Source: Planctomycetota bacterium (GTDB lineage Bacteria; Planctomycetota; SZUA-567; H5-PLA8). From it: DNA of 64,000 bases. Positions 1-8,475 of the stretch are shown here, piece by piece (position 1 is the stretch's first letter; the number at the start of each line of letters is the position of its first letter). The translations under genes were made by a program, and so were the position numbers. Under the pieces are notes generated by a model, which was given only the letters and a program-made list of their open reading frames with translations, did not search any database and was not told the DNA's origin. The DNA is taken from the NCBI GenBank assembly GCA_023150555.1, contig JAKLKQ010000018.1, positions 47,220 through 111,219 of the forward strand, in the 5' to 3' direction.

Positions 1-17
1 GCATCGTCGAGGCGCGC

Positions 18-668
18 ATGGCGCTGATGCGCCGCTTCGAGAAGAAGATGGCCGCCACGCCCGCGCGCAGCGACGAGAAGCCAATGGGCAGCGGCGCGGC
101 CAACCGCCACGGCATGCCCAAGCTCCCGGCGGGCCAGCACGAGACGCAGGGCTGGCCGGTGCTCGACCTGGGCATCCAGCCCGCGGTGCCGGCGGCGAAA
201 TGGCAGCTCGTGGCCGACGGTGCGGTCGAGAACCCCGTCACGCTTTCGTGGAACGACTTCCTCGCGCTGGAGCAGGTCGAGGACGTCAGCGACTTCCACT
301 GCGTCACCACGTGGTCGAAGATGGACGTCTCCTGGAAGGGCGTACGCTTTGCGGAACTGGCCGCGCTGGTGCGCCCGAAGTCCGACGCGACGCACGTCCT
401 CTGCCACGCCTACGACGATTACGCCGTCAACCTGCCGCTCGAGGAGGCCTTGAAGCCCGACGTGTTGCTGGTGCATACGGCCGAGGGCAAGCCGCTGGCG
501 CGCGAGCACGGCGGGCCGGTGCGCATGATCACGCCGCAGTTGTACGCATGGAAGGGCGCGAAGTGGATCCGCCGCATCGAGTTCCTTACCCGGGACGTCC
601 TGGGCTTCTGGGAACAGCGCGGCTACAGCAACACCGCGCATCCCTGGCGCGAGGACCGCTACGCCTGA
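18..668 (+). CDS. Sulfite-oxidase-like molybdopterin-dependent oxidoreductase
   Basis: Resembles the soluble molybdopterin-binding domain of the sulfite oxidase family (Oxidored_molyb), enzymes that carry a Mo-pterin cofactor and move oxygen atoms or electrons. The segment DFHCVTTWSKMDVSWKGV holds Cys95, the expected molybdenum ligand, and the C-terminal part KWIRRIEF...GFWEQRGYSNTAHPWREDRYA is typical of bacterial stand-alone members. No twin-arginine signal, haem domain or dimerisation domain is visible, so a cytoplasmic location is inferred. The frame is open to the window edge upstream of this ATG, so the true start may lie outside the window. The substrate cannot be told. A 52-nt gap separates it from the kinase gene on the same strand. 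Confidence 0.85.
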   Translation: MALMRRFEKKMAATPARSDEKPMGSGAANRHGMPKLPAGQHETQGWPVLDLGIQPAVPAAKWQLVADGAVENPVTLSWNDFLALEQVEDVSDFHCVTTWSKMDVSWKGVRFAELAALVRPKSDATHVLCHAYDDYAVNLPLEEALKPDVLLVHTAEGKPLAREHGGPVRMITPQLYAWKGAKWIRRIEFLTRDVLGFWEQRGYSNTAHPWREDRYA

Positions 669-720
669 CGCTTGTTGCGCCTGACGGTTCCGAACGGCGG
701 TACGAGGAACGGGAAACGAG

Positions 721-3700
721 ATGGCCGAAACGCCGGCGCCACCTTCCAGCGGCCCCCTGCCGACTCCGCCCAACCTTCCGCTCGAGGACCTCCGCAGCGA
801 CAAGCTGCTGCGCGACGCGCCCCGCGTTTCGATCACCGGCCTTCCGGCGCCCGTCCCGTCGCTGGCGGGCATTCCGCTGCTTGCGCGCGTCGGGCGCGGC
901 GGCATGGGCGCGGTCTACTACGGCGTGCATCCGCGCCTGGGCAAGCACGTCGCGATCAAGGTCCTGCCGTTCCATCTTGCGGACCAGCAGCCCGAACTGA
1001 TCGAACGCTTCCAGCGCGAAGCCCGCTTCGCCGCGCGCGTGCGCAGTCAGCACCTGGTCGACGTCAGCGACGTCAACGAGGAGCAGGGACTGCACTACAT
1101 CGTGATGGAGTACGTGCACGGCGTCAGCGCCGCGGGCTACCTGAAAGAGGTCAAGGCCGCGGAGCGCGTGGGCTTGCCCGAAAGCGAGGCGCTCGCGATC
1201 GTCATCGCCGCCACCAAGGGCCTGGCCGCCGCGCATGCCGCGGGGGTCGTGCACCGCGACGTCAAGCCTGACAACATCCTGATTCCGCGGCGCGCCGGCG
1301 GAACGCTCGATTTCGACGCTGCGAAACTGGCCGACCTCGGCTTGGCGCGGGGCGAGGACGGCGGCGCGACGCTGACCGTCACGCAGGCGGCGATGGGCAC
1401 GCCCGGCTACATGGCACCCGAGCAGGGGATGGACGTCAAGAGCGCCGGGAAGCCTGCCGACCTCTTCGGCGTGGGCGCGACGCTGTACGCGCTGCTGAGC
1501 GGGCGCGCGCCGTTCAAGGGCAGCTCGCCGATGCAAGTGATGATGGAGACGGCGCAGGCGCCGCATATCCCCATCGCCAGTTACCGCCAGGATCTGCAGG
1601 AAATCACGCGCTCCGTCGTGAACCGCTGCCTCGAGAAGCGCCCCGAGGACCGCTATCCGGATTCACTCGCGCTGCTGGCCGACCTGGAACGCGCGCGCTC
1701 CGTCTGCCTGGGCCATACGCCGGCGCCTCCGACGATCAGCGAATTGGCGCCGACGATGATGAAGCCTTCGTCGCTTCCCGGGACCCAACCGATGCCGCCG
1801 GGCGCGTCAGAGGCCAGGAAACCCGGCCGAGCGCGACGGTTGAAAGCCAAGCCGGACCCGGAGAGCAAAGGCGCGGCGCCCGCGCGCGGTGCTGGCGTCG
1901 CGTTGGTCCTTGCTTTGCTGCTGTGTACGGCAGGAGGCGGCGTCTGGTGGTGGACCGTTCAGGAAGACGGGGCCGCCACGCCCGAAGGCCCCGGCGGGCG
2001 CATGATGGTGTCTCGGCCGGCGAACGGGGAGTCCGGTGGGCAGAAGACCACCGATCCAGCCGAACCCGGTGTTCAGCATGGGCAAAGTGAATCGGGCGAG
2101 CGTCCCGGTTTGAGGCCGCCTGCCGGTGCGGCGGAGGAGGGCGAGGACGATCCACGCACCGCGATTCCGCCGCCGCCGCCCGTTGCACCTGCCGAGCTTC
2201 CGGCGAAGAAGATCAGTCCAGAAGAAGCCCGGGCGACACTGAACCTGGCCATCCAAGTGGCCACCGACGCCCAGAAAAAGGAAGAATGGGAACGAGTTGT
2301 GCTTGCCCTGCAGGATCCGTTGGAGGCGCTGGGCGCAGCCGAGCACCCGCTCCGCGCGATGGCCGAAGGCATGTTGCGGCAGGCGCAGGCGAACCTCGAG
2401 CGGGAGCGGCAGTTCGAACGGAAACTGGCAGAGGCCTCGAAGTTGTTCTTGGAAGGGAAGCATGCCCTGGCCGAGGCCGCGTACGCGGCCGCGTTGGAGG
2501 CGTGGCCCGACGTGCCCGCCGAACGCAAGCGCCTCGTTGAGGAAGGTCTGGCGAAGAACCAGGCGGCCCAGAAGATCGGAGCACTGGCTGCGGCGAAACA
2601 CGCGATGGAGGACGCACTGAAGGACGTAAGTAAGGACGAGCAGGGCACGTACCGCAACGCGCCGCTGGCGCTGCGCAACCGCATCCTCGACGCAGCGCTG
2701 GATGTGCTGGCGCTTGACCCGAACGATGCCAGAGCCGAGGACATTCGTGACGCGGCCACCGGTCTCCGTATGTTGCTTGTCGACACAGGGCATTGGGACG
2801 CGACCGTTTCCGATTTCGGGAATTGGTCCAACACGCTACTCGAACGTCCCCTGCACCGGATCCTGGAAGTTCCAGGAGCATGGATGTCCTTTCAGGGCGC
2901 CGCTAAGAGTATCAAGTTGTGGAGGCGGTGGGAGGGCGAAGCTGGCTGGAAGGTACGGTTCGACGGCCCGGTGATGCGCTTGGAGGTTGCGGAGAAGGCC
3001 ATCGGAGACGATCTGTTGCTGTTTGCCGACCCTTCATCGGTTGCGGGTATCGACGCCACCGGCGAAGAAGGGCGCAAAGCATTGCTGGCGCTGCCAAAGG
3101 GGACCAAGCTGTATTCTGCGGGCGTGGCGAACCTCGAGGACCCGGCGATCGTCGAGGCGCTGAGGAACGCACGGGTCGAAGCGTTGACCGTGTCGGACGG
3201 CGGTGACTTGGCATCCCTCTGGCGGCTGCCGACCGTGCGCCTGTTGGATTTGGGTGGCGAAGTCAAGAGCCTGGCGCCGATGGCATCCCTTCAGAATCTG
3301 GAAGCGTTCTACTTCAGATGCAGGGCACTCGAGGGGGAGGAGACCCTGTCTCAGTTGCCTAACCTGAAAGACATCGCAATTTTGCACTACAAAACCAAGG
3401 AAATTGGGTTTCTGAGAAACCTCCGCTCGTTGCGATCCTTGGTATTCTCTCGTCTCATCAAAACGGAAATCATGGCGGATCTGACGGGTTTGACGAATCT
3501 CGAGTCACTCTCTGTCGGCTATTTGACCGACAGTGATTTGGGCGTGAATCTAGAAGCCACCTCCCAGGTGCTGGGCCGATTGCGCCGCCTGCGCTGTTAC
3601 GGCGGCGGCGCGAAGCATCAAGATTTTCCGAAGCTGGCTCCGCACCTGATCGGGTTGAAATGGTCATACGCAGAGGCGAGCGAATTTGCCTCCATGGCCG

Positions 3701-5052
3701 GACTGCGGGGGTTATCCACGCTTGCCCTGCAAAATTGTGAGAATGCGAAAGACTTTTCCGCCCTTGGCGCGCTGCGGCACCTTCGCTACCTGAGCGTTAG
3801 CCGTAACCCTCAGTTGGAATCGCTGGCCTTCGTGGAAAACTTGCCGAAGCTGCGCTATCTGTCGGTGCTCGGCTGCAAGGTGCTTGCGGACCTGAAACCC
3901 ATTCGCGGGCTGCGCGAAATCGAGTCGCTGGTCCTCGAGCACTGTCCGTTGATCGCGGACTTGGAGCCGCTCCTGGGCCTTACCCGCCTCCGCGCGCTGT
4001 ACTTTAACGGTTGCTCAAGGGTGAAAGTCGAGGAATTGTTCAAGGTCCTTGGCCGGAGTTCCGCGGATCAAGGGCGTTATCTGCGGGTGATCAGCTTGCC
4101 GCAGGTGGTAGGCGAGAAGGAACTCGAGATGCTGGCCAACAGCTGGAACTTCAGCTCGCCGGGGACGCTGGTGTTGCAGGACATGCCGAACCTGACGCGA
4201 CTGGACGCCTTGGTCTCCGGCCCGAAGTACATACACGTGAACAACTGCTTGGGCATCAAAACGCTGGACCTCTCGGCGCTCGCTGCCACGAACGAGATCT
4301 TCCTTTTCGCCTGCACGCAACTTCAGTCGCTGGCGGTGGACGAAAAGAAAGCGAAGACGCTGCGCCTGGAGTCCCTGCGTATTCACGGATGCCGCCAACT
4401 GAAGGACATCGAATGCCTGAAACATGCATCTTCGCTGCGCAACCTGGAGCTGGACGAATGCCTCAGCCTGGCCAGCGAACAGATAATTGCCGTCGCGAAG
4501 GCGCTGCCGAGGTGCCGGGTGATGGTCGGCAATTTGAGCAGCATGGAAGAGAAGTTCGAGGCAAAACTGATGTTGTCCGAAGCCAACCGATTGCGGCACG
4601 AAGCAAGGATCGTCTTCGGCGCTGTAGATAATCCGCGTATCAACGAATTGTATCGCGGCGCCGCTGAATTGGGGCTTGCCGAAGCGCAGTATCTCCTGGG
4701 CGAGGATCTGACCAGGACTAAGAGGGACGAGAAGCAGAAGGCCGAAGGCGTGGCGCTCATGCACAAGGCCGCCAGCCAGGGCCATCTTGATGCGATGGAG
4801 CATCTGGGCCGATTGTACGCTGACGGGCAGGGCGTCGTGAAGGATGCATCCAAAGCGGTGGAATGGTACCGCAGGGCGGCCGTCGCAGGCCATACGCTTG
4901 CCCAGTATTCCCTGGGGATGATGTATTTGGATGGCAATGGCGTGGCCAAGGACCGGGCGCTTGCAGTGAAGTACTTCCGAGATGCAGCGGCTAAGGATTA
5001 CCTGCCCGCCATTGACCGGCTGAAGGAACTGGGCGTCTCCGAAAAGCCCTGA
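721..5052 (+). CDS. Membrane Ser/Thr protein kinase with LRR and Sel1 repeats
   Basis: Hanks-type kinase of 1443 residues. The N-terminal kinase domain (about 45-325) has the glycine loop VGRGGMGAVY near residue 57, VAIK near 80, the catalytic HRDVKPDN with Asp180, DLG at 205-207 in place of DFG, and APE at 232-234, so it should be active. A basic, Pro-rich linker leads to one membrane segment at about 392-412. The part beyond it, probably outside the cytoplasm, has an Ala/Glu-rich helical stretch (about 500-630), an unrecognised region, irregular leucine-rich repeats (about 790-1275) and Sel1/TPR-like repeats (about 1311-1438). The LRR part is visibly less GC-rich than the kinase part. Bacterial kinases of this type act as receptors, but the LRR plus Sel1 sensor combination is unusual. 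The ATG has only a weak ribosome site. Confidence 0.9.
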   Translation: MAETPAPPSSGPLPTPPNLPLEDLRSDKLLRDAPRVSITGLPAPVPSLAGIPLLARVGRGGMGAVYYGVHPRLGKHVAIKVLPFHLADQQPELIERFQREARFAARVRSQHLVDVSDVNEEQGLHYIVMEYVHGVSAAGYLKEVKAAERVGLPESEALAIVIAATKGLAAAHAAGVVHRDVKPDNILIPRRAGGTLDFDAAKLADLGLARGEDGGATLTVTQAAMGTPGYMAPEQGMDVKSAGKPADLFGVGATLYALLSGRAPFKGSSPMQVMMETAQAPHIPIASYRQDLQEITRSVVNRCLEKRPEDRYPDSLALLADLERARSVCLGHTPAPPTISELAPTMMKPSSLPGTQPMPPGASEARKPGRARRLKAKPDPESKGAAPARGAGVALVLALLLCTAGGGVWWWTVQEDGAATPEGPGGRMMVSRPANGESGGQKTTDPAEPGVQHGQSESGERPGLRPPAGAAEEGEDDPRTAIPPPPPVAPAELPAKKISPEEARATLNLAIQVATDAQKKEEWERVVLALQDPLEALGAAEHPLRAMAEGMLRQAQANLERERQFERKLAEASKLFLEGKHALAEAAYAAALEAWPDVPAERKRLVEEGLAKNQAAQKIGALAAAKHAMEDALKDVSKDEQGTYRNAPLALRNRILDAALDVLALDPNDARAEDIRDAATGLRMLLVDTGHWDATVSDFGNWSNTLLERPLHRILEVPGAWMSFQGAAKSIKLWRRWEGEAGWKVRFDGPVMRLEVAEKAIGDDLLLFADPSSVAGIDATGEEGRKALLALPKGTKLYSAGVANLEDPAIVEALRNARVEALTVSDGGDLASLWRLPTVRLLDLGGEVKSLAPMASLQNLEAFYFRCRALEGEETLSQLPNLKDIAILHYKTKEIGFLRNLRSLRSLVFSRLIKTEIMADLTGLTNLESLSVGYLTDSDLGVNLEATSQVLGRLRRLRCYGGGAKHQDFPKLAPHLIGLKWSYAEASEFASMAGLRGLSTLALQNCENAKDFSALGALRHLRYLSVSRNPQLESLAFVENLPKLRYLSVLGCKVLADLKPIRGLREIESLVLEHCPLIADLEPLLGLTRLRALYFNGCSRVKVEELFKVLGRSSADQGRYLRVISLPQVVGEKELEMLANSWNFSSPGTLVLQDMPNLTRLDALVSGPKYIHVNNCLGIKTLDLSALAATNEIFLFACTQLQSLAVDEKKAKTLRLESLRIHGCRQLKDIECLKHASSLRNLELDECLSLASEQIIAVAKALPRCRVMVGNLSSMEEKFEAKLMLSEANRLRHEARIVFGAVDNPRINELYRGAAELGLAEAQYLLGEDLTRTKRDEKQKAEGVALMHKAASQGHLDAMEHLGRLYADGQGVVKDASKAVEWYRRAAVAGHTLAQYSLGMMYLDGNGVAKDRALAVKYFRDAAAKDYLPAIDRLKELGVSEKP

Positions 5053-5056
5053 CGCC

Positions 5057-5980
5057 TCACTGCCCCGCCACCGTACCGAAGTAGTGCTCGAAGAACGCCG
5101 CCGGGTTCACGTCCACGGCGATCTCGTGCGGCGTGGCTTCGCTGCCGGTGGACCAGTGCGTCATGCCCGCGACGCGGTCGCTCTTCAGCTCCACGCCCAC
5201 CTGGCCCGCCATCCATTCGCACAGGCCGGGCTCGAAGATCGCCGCCGCGGCGAGCGGGTCGTGAAAGGTCACCTGCTCGGCCTTGTGCGCCCAGACTTCC
5301 GTCATCGCCGAGACCACCGCGAGCGGCCCTCCGATCTGCGCGAACTTCGCGACGCACTCGGGCGCCGGCATCCGGCAGCGGACGGTCACGTCGAGGCCGA
5401 TCGAGCGGTGCGGCTTGGCCGGCGCGCGGTAGACCGCCGCGGTGGCGATCGGGTCGCACTTCGCGTTCCATTCCACCGGCTTCACGCCGGGCGTGCGCGT
5501 GGTGAAACTCCCGCACATCAGCACCAGGCGCTTGAGTAGCCGCGGGATCTCCGGATCGAGTGTGAAGAGCAGGGCCAGGTTCGTCATCGGGCCGATCGCC
5601 AGCAGCGTGATTTCGTCCGGCCGCGCGCGGATCTGCTCGCGCAGAAATCCCACCGCCGCGTTGGACTCGAAGGACTCCGCCGCGGCGTGGTCGAAGCGCG
5701 GCAGCACCGCGTCCTGCGGGCAGCGCGGCTGCACTTCGTCGATCAGAATCCCGTTGCTCTGCCCGGCGCGCACCGGGACTTCGCCGCGGCCCGCGGCGCG
5801 GCAGACGGCGCTGGCCAGCGCGGCGCGCTGCTTGACTGGGCCGCTGACCGTCGTCACGCCCAGCAGTTCGCAGCGCGGCTGCCGCAGCAGGTACGCCAGG
5901 CAGACGGCGTCGTCGATGTCGGATCCGATATCGGTGTCGAGCAGCACCGCTTCGCGGGGGCTCGTGGTCTGGGCGGGCAT
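5057..5980 (-). CDS. Inosine-uridine preferring nucleoside hydrolase
   Basis: IUNH-family protein of 307 residues, the usual length. These enzymes hydrolyse the N-glycosidic bond of nucleosides to ribose and base, with a calcium ion held by an N-terminal Asp cluster. The cluster is seen as DTDIGSDIDDA at residues 15-25, followed by family-like LLAIGPMTNLALLF and KRLVLMCGSFTTRTPGVKPVEWNAKCDPIAT. It lacks a signal peptide and is probably cytoplasmic, in nucleoside salvage. It converges tail to tail with the kinase gene (stops 4 nt apart), so it is its own transcription unit. Specificity (purine, pyrimidine or mixed) cannot be told. Confidence 0.9.
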   Translation of the reverse strand: MPAQTTSPREAVLLDTDIGSDIDDAVCLAYLLRQPRCELLGVTTVSGPVKQRAALASAVCRAAGRGEVPVRAGQSNGILIDEVQPRCPQDAVLPRFDHAAAESFESNAAVGFLREQIRARPDEITLLAIGPMTNLALLFTLDPEIPRLLKRLVLMCGSFTTRTPGVKPVEWNAKCDPIATAAVYRAPAKPHRSIGLDVTVRCRMPAPECVAKFAQIGGPLAVVSAMTEVWAHKAEQVTFHDPLAAAAIFEPGLCEWMAGQVGVELKSDRVAGMTHWSTGSEATPHEIAVDVNPAAFFEHYFGTVAGQ

Positions 5981-6153
5981 GGCCGGCTCCTTACCGGGGA
6001 ATCACGTGTGCAACCTTGTAAATAGGATAGCTGCCGGCGGGGGCAGGGGACCAGGGACGCCGCGCCGAATCTACAGCACGAAGCTACGGATCTCGCGCGC
6101 CCGTACGCGTCATAAGTCCTTTATTTGCATTGAGTAATACGAAAACTTTCGGC

Positions 6154-6182
6154 TTGACTTGAGGCCTTCCGGCCCCGACTAT
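6154..6182 (+). promoter_or_regulatory. Putative sigma-70 promoter of squalene-hopene cyclase gene
   Basis: TTGACT at 6154-6159 is followed by a 17-nt spacer and GACTAT at 6177-6182. The -35 box matches consensus in five of six positions; the -10 box is a moderate match. Transcription from here would give a leader of about 125 nt that contains paired segments. Confidence 0.45.
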
Positions 6183-6205
6183 GGTGGGGCCTTTAGCTGC
6201 ACCCA

Positions 6206-6277
6206 GAGGGTCTCGGTCCTTCCCGTCCAGGGAGGCTACACCCTCAATGCCATTTGCACATGTGAACCTTCGGGTTC
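6206..6277 (+). other. Structured 5' leader upstream of shc
   Basis: Two stem-loops fit in the predicted mRNA leader. One pairs GAGGGT (6206-6211) with ACCCTC (6240-6245) around an inner stem CCTTCCC/GGGAGG (6218-6235, one bulge). The second is GAACC-TTCG-GGTTC (6264-6277), a stable UUCG tetraloop. No known riboswitch consensus was recognised. The role, if any, is inference. Confidence 0.35.
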
Positions 6278-6316
6278 GGGCCGATTCCCAAGCCTTCGGA
6301 ACCGGAATTGCCGGCG

Positions 6317-8458
6317 ATGAATCGCGAAAAGGCCACTACAACGGAAGACGTCCGTAGCGCCTGGATGGAACGCCTGCGCGAGCTGCTGACCGGCGTGCCT
6401 GGGCTGCGGTCGCTGGCGATGGCGAACCCCGCGGGTGCGGGCGGCAGCGGAAACATCTTCCGGACGCCGACGGACTTGCTGGCGCCGCCGGCCGTAACGA
6501 GGACACCGTTGAAAGCCAAGCAATCGGGCATGATGCCGGTGCCGGATCACGCGCGCGTCGACGACGCGATCGAACGTTCCCGCGCATGGATGCTGGACCG
6601 CCAGAACCCCGACGGCCACTGGGTCGCGGAACTCGAAGCCGACACGACGCTCGAAAGCTACTTCATCCTCTTCAAGGCCTTCTTCGGCAAACGCGATGAC
6701 CCCAAGATCCCGAAGTACGTGAAGGTGATCCGCGAGGCCATGCTGCCCGAAGGCGGATGGGCGATCTTCGAGCACGGCCCGCCGGAGATCAGCGTCTCGG
6801 TGCTCAGCTACTTCGCGATGAAGATCGCCGGCGTACCCGCCGGCGATCCCGACATGATCAAGAGCCGCGACGCGATCCTGAAGATGGGCGGCGTCGCGAA
6901 GGCGAACACCTACACGAAGTTCCACCTGGCCTTCTTCGACCAGTACGACTGGGCGCACGTGCCCGCGATCCCGCCCGAGATGATCTTCCTGCCGTCGCTG
7001 GCGCCGATCAACATCTACGAGATGTCCAGTTGGTCGCGCACGATCTTCGTGCCGCTGTCGATCATCTACGCGCTGAAGCCCGTCTGCCCGCTGCCGCCCG
7101 AATGCCACGTCGACGAGATCTTTCCCAACGGGCGCAATCACCCCGACCTGGCGCTGCCGCGCGGCAACAAGCCCATCAGCTGGAAGAACTTCTTCTTGCT
7201 CACCGACCTGGCGCTGAAGGTCGCCGAGAAGTTCCCCATCACCCCGGTGCGCCGCGTCGCGATGAAGCGCGCGGAGAACTGGATGGTGGAGCGCTTCGAG
7301 CGCAGCGGCGGACTGGGCGCGATCCTGCCCGCGATGATGAACAGCGTCTTCGCGCTGCGGATCCTCGGCTACGGTGAGGACCACCCGCTGGTGAAGGACG
7401 GCATCGCGCACCTGGACGCGCTGGAGATTCCCGACGAAGCCACGGACACCATCCGCATCCAGCCCTGCCACAGCCCGGTCTGGGACACCTGCATCGCGAC
7501 GTACGCGCTCTGCCAGAGCGGCCTCGACGACGGCCACCCGCAGATCCGCAAGGCCGAAGACTGGATGCTCAGCAAGGAAGTCAAGCTGCGCGGCGACTGG
7601 CACGTCAAGAACCCCGTGCAGCCCGGCGGCTGGTACTTCGAGTTCGAGAACGAGTTCTACCCCGACACCGACGACACCATGATGGTGATGATGGCCCTGC
7701 GCAACGCCACGCCCAAGGGCAAGGACCCGGCGCTGGACGCGGCCATCGACCGCGGCCTGGACTGGGAACTGGGCATGCAGAACCGCGACGGCGGCTGGGG
7801 CGCCTTCGACCGCGACAACGACATGGACTTCCTCACCAAGATTCCCTTCGCCGACCACAACGCGATGATCGACCCCAGCACCGCGGACCTGACCAGCCGC
7901 ATGCTGGAGATGTTCGCCACCGTCGCGCCCGAACGCTTCACCCTCGACCACCCGGTGGTCAAGCGCGCCATGGACTGGATCAAGGCCGATCAGTGCCAGG
8001 ACGGCAGCTGGTACGGGCGATGGGGCATCAACTACATGTACGGCACCTGGCAGGTCCTGCGCGGGCTGCGCCTGATCGGCGAGGACATGTCCAAGGGCTA
8101 CGTACGCAAAGCGGTCGAATGGCTGCGCAGCGTCCAGCTGGCCGATGGCGGCTGGGGCGAGCGCGCCGACAGCTACGACCATCCGGAGCGCAAGGGCAAG
8201 GGCCCGTCCACCAAGTCGCAGACCGCCTGGGCGCTGATGGGGCTGCTCGCCGCTGGCCAGGGCGATTCGCAGGCCGTGCGCCGCGGCGTCGCGTACCTGC
8301 TCGACAACCTTACGCCCGAAGGCACGTGGGAAGAGGACGAGTGGACCGGCACGGGCTTCCCGAAGGTCTTCTACCTGAAGTACCACTACTACCGGCATTA
8401 CTTCCCCCTGATGGCGCTGGCGCAGTACCGCCGCTACCTGCGCGGCGAACGTCCGTAG
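6317..8458 (+). CDS. shc: Squalene-hopene cyclase
   Basis: Cyclises squalene to hopene/hopanol, the first committed step of hopanoid lipid synthesis, at the inner face of the membrane. The protonating motif DTDDT lies at about residues 450-454 (counted from this ATG), and several QW repeats are seen: QNPDGHW, QNRDGGWGAFD, QCQDGSWYGRWG and QLADGGWGER. At 713 residues it is slightly longer than the usual 630-680, with an N-terminal extension of about 70 residues. The ATG at 6317 is chosen; an in-frame TTG nine bases upstream is possible. No other hopanoid gene (hpnCDE, hpnH) is next to it, so precursor synthesis must be encoded elsewhere. Confidence 0.95.
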   Translation: MNREKATTTEDVRSAWMERLRELLTGVPGLRSLAMANPAGAGGSGNIFRTPTDLLAPPAVTRTPLKAKQSGMMPVPDHARVDDAIERSRAWMLDRQNPDGHWVAELEADTTLESYFILFKAFFGKRDDPKIPKYVKVIREAMLPEGGWAIFEHGPPEISVSVLSYFAMKIAGVPAGDPDMIKSRDAILKMGGVAKANTYTKFHLAFFDQYDWAHVPAIPPEMIFLPSLAPINIYEMSSWSRTIFVPLSIIYALKPVCPLPPECHVDEIFPNGRNHPDLALPRGNKPISWKNFFLLTDLALKVAEKFPITPVRRVAMKRAENWMVERFERSGGLGAILPAMMNSVFALRILGYGEDHPLVKDGIAHLDALEIPDEATDTIRIQPCHSPVWDTCIATYALCQSGLDDGHPQIRKAEDWMLSKEVKLRGDWHVKNPVQPGGWYFEFENEFYPDTDDTMMVMMALRNATPKGKDPALDAAIDRGLDWELGMQNRDGGWGAFDRDNDMDFLTKIPFADHNAMIDPSTADLTSRMLEMFATVAPERFTLDHPVVKRAMDWIKADQCQDGSWYGRWGINYMYGTWQVLRGLRLIGEDMSKGYVRKAVEWLRSVQLADGGWGERADSYDHPERKGKGPSTKSQTAWALMGLLAAGQGDSQAVRRGVAYLLDNLTPEGTWEEDEWTGTGFPKVFYLKYHYYRHYFPLMALAQYRRYLRGERP

Positions 8459-8475
8459 CGCGCGTTGCAAAAATA

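Larger units (their letters stand above)
5981..6316. other. Intergenic region between divergent genes (promoter region of shc)
   Basis: Gap of 336 bases between the nucleoside hydrolase start and the squalene-hopene cyclase start, which diverge. It holds the promoter-like site and structured leader listed separately. The hydrolase promoter is presumably within 5990-6150, where AT-rich stretches occur (near 6117-6140), but no clear boxes could be assigned on that strand. Confidence 0.6.

Noticed and set aside
6206..6277. Known riboswitch upstream of shc
   Set aside because: Stems are visible but no consensus of a known class was recognised.
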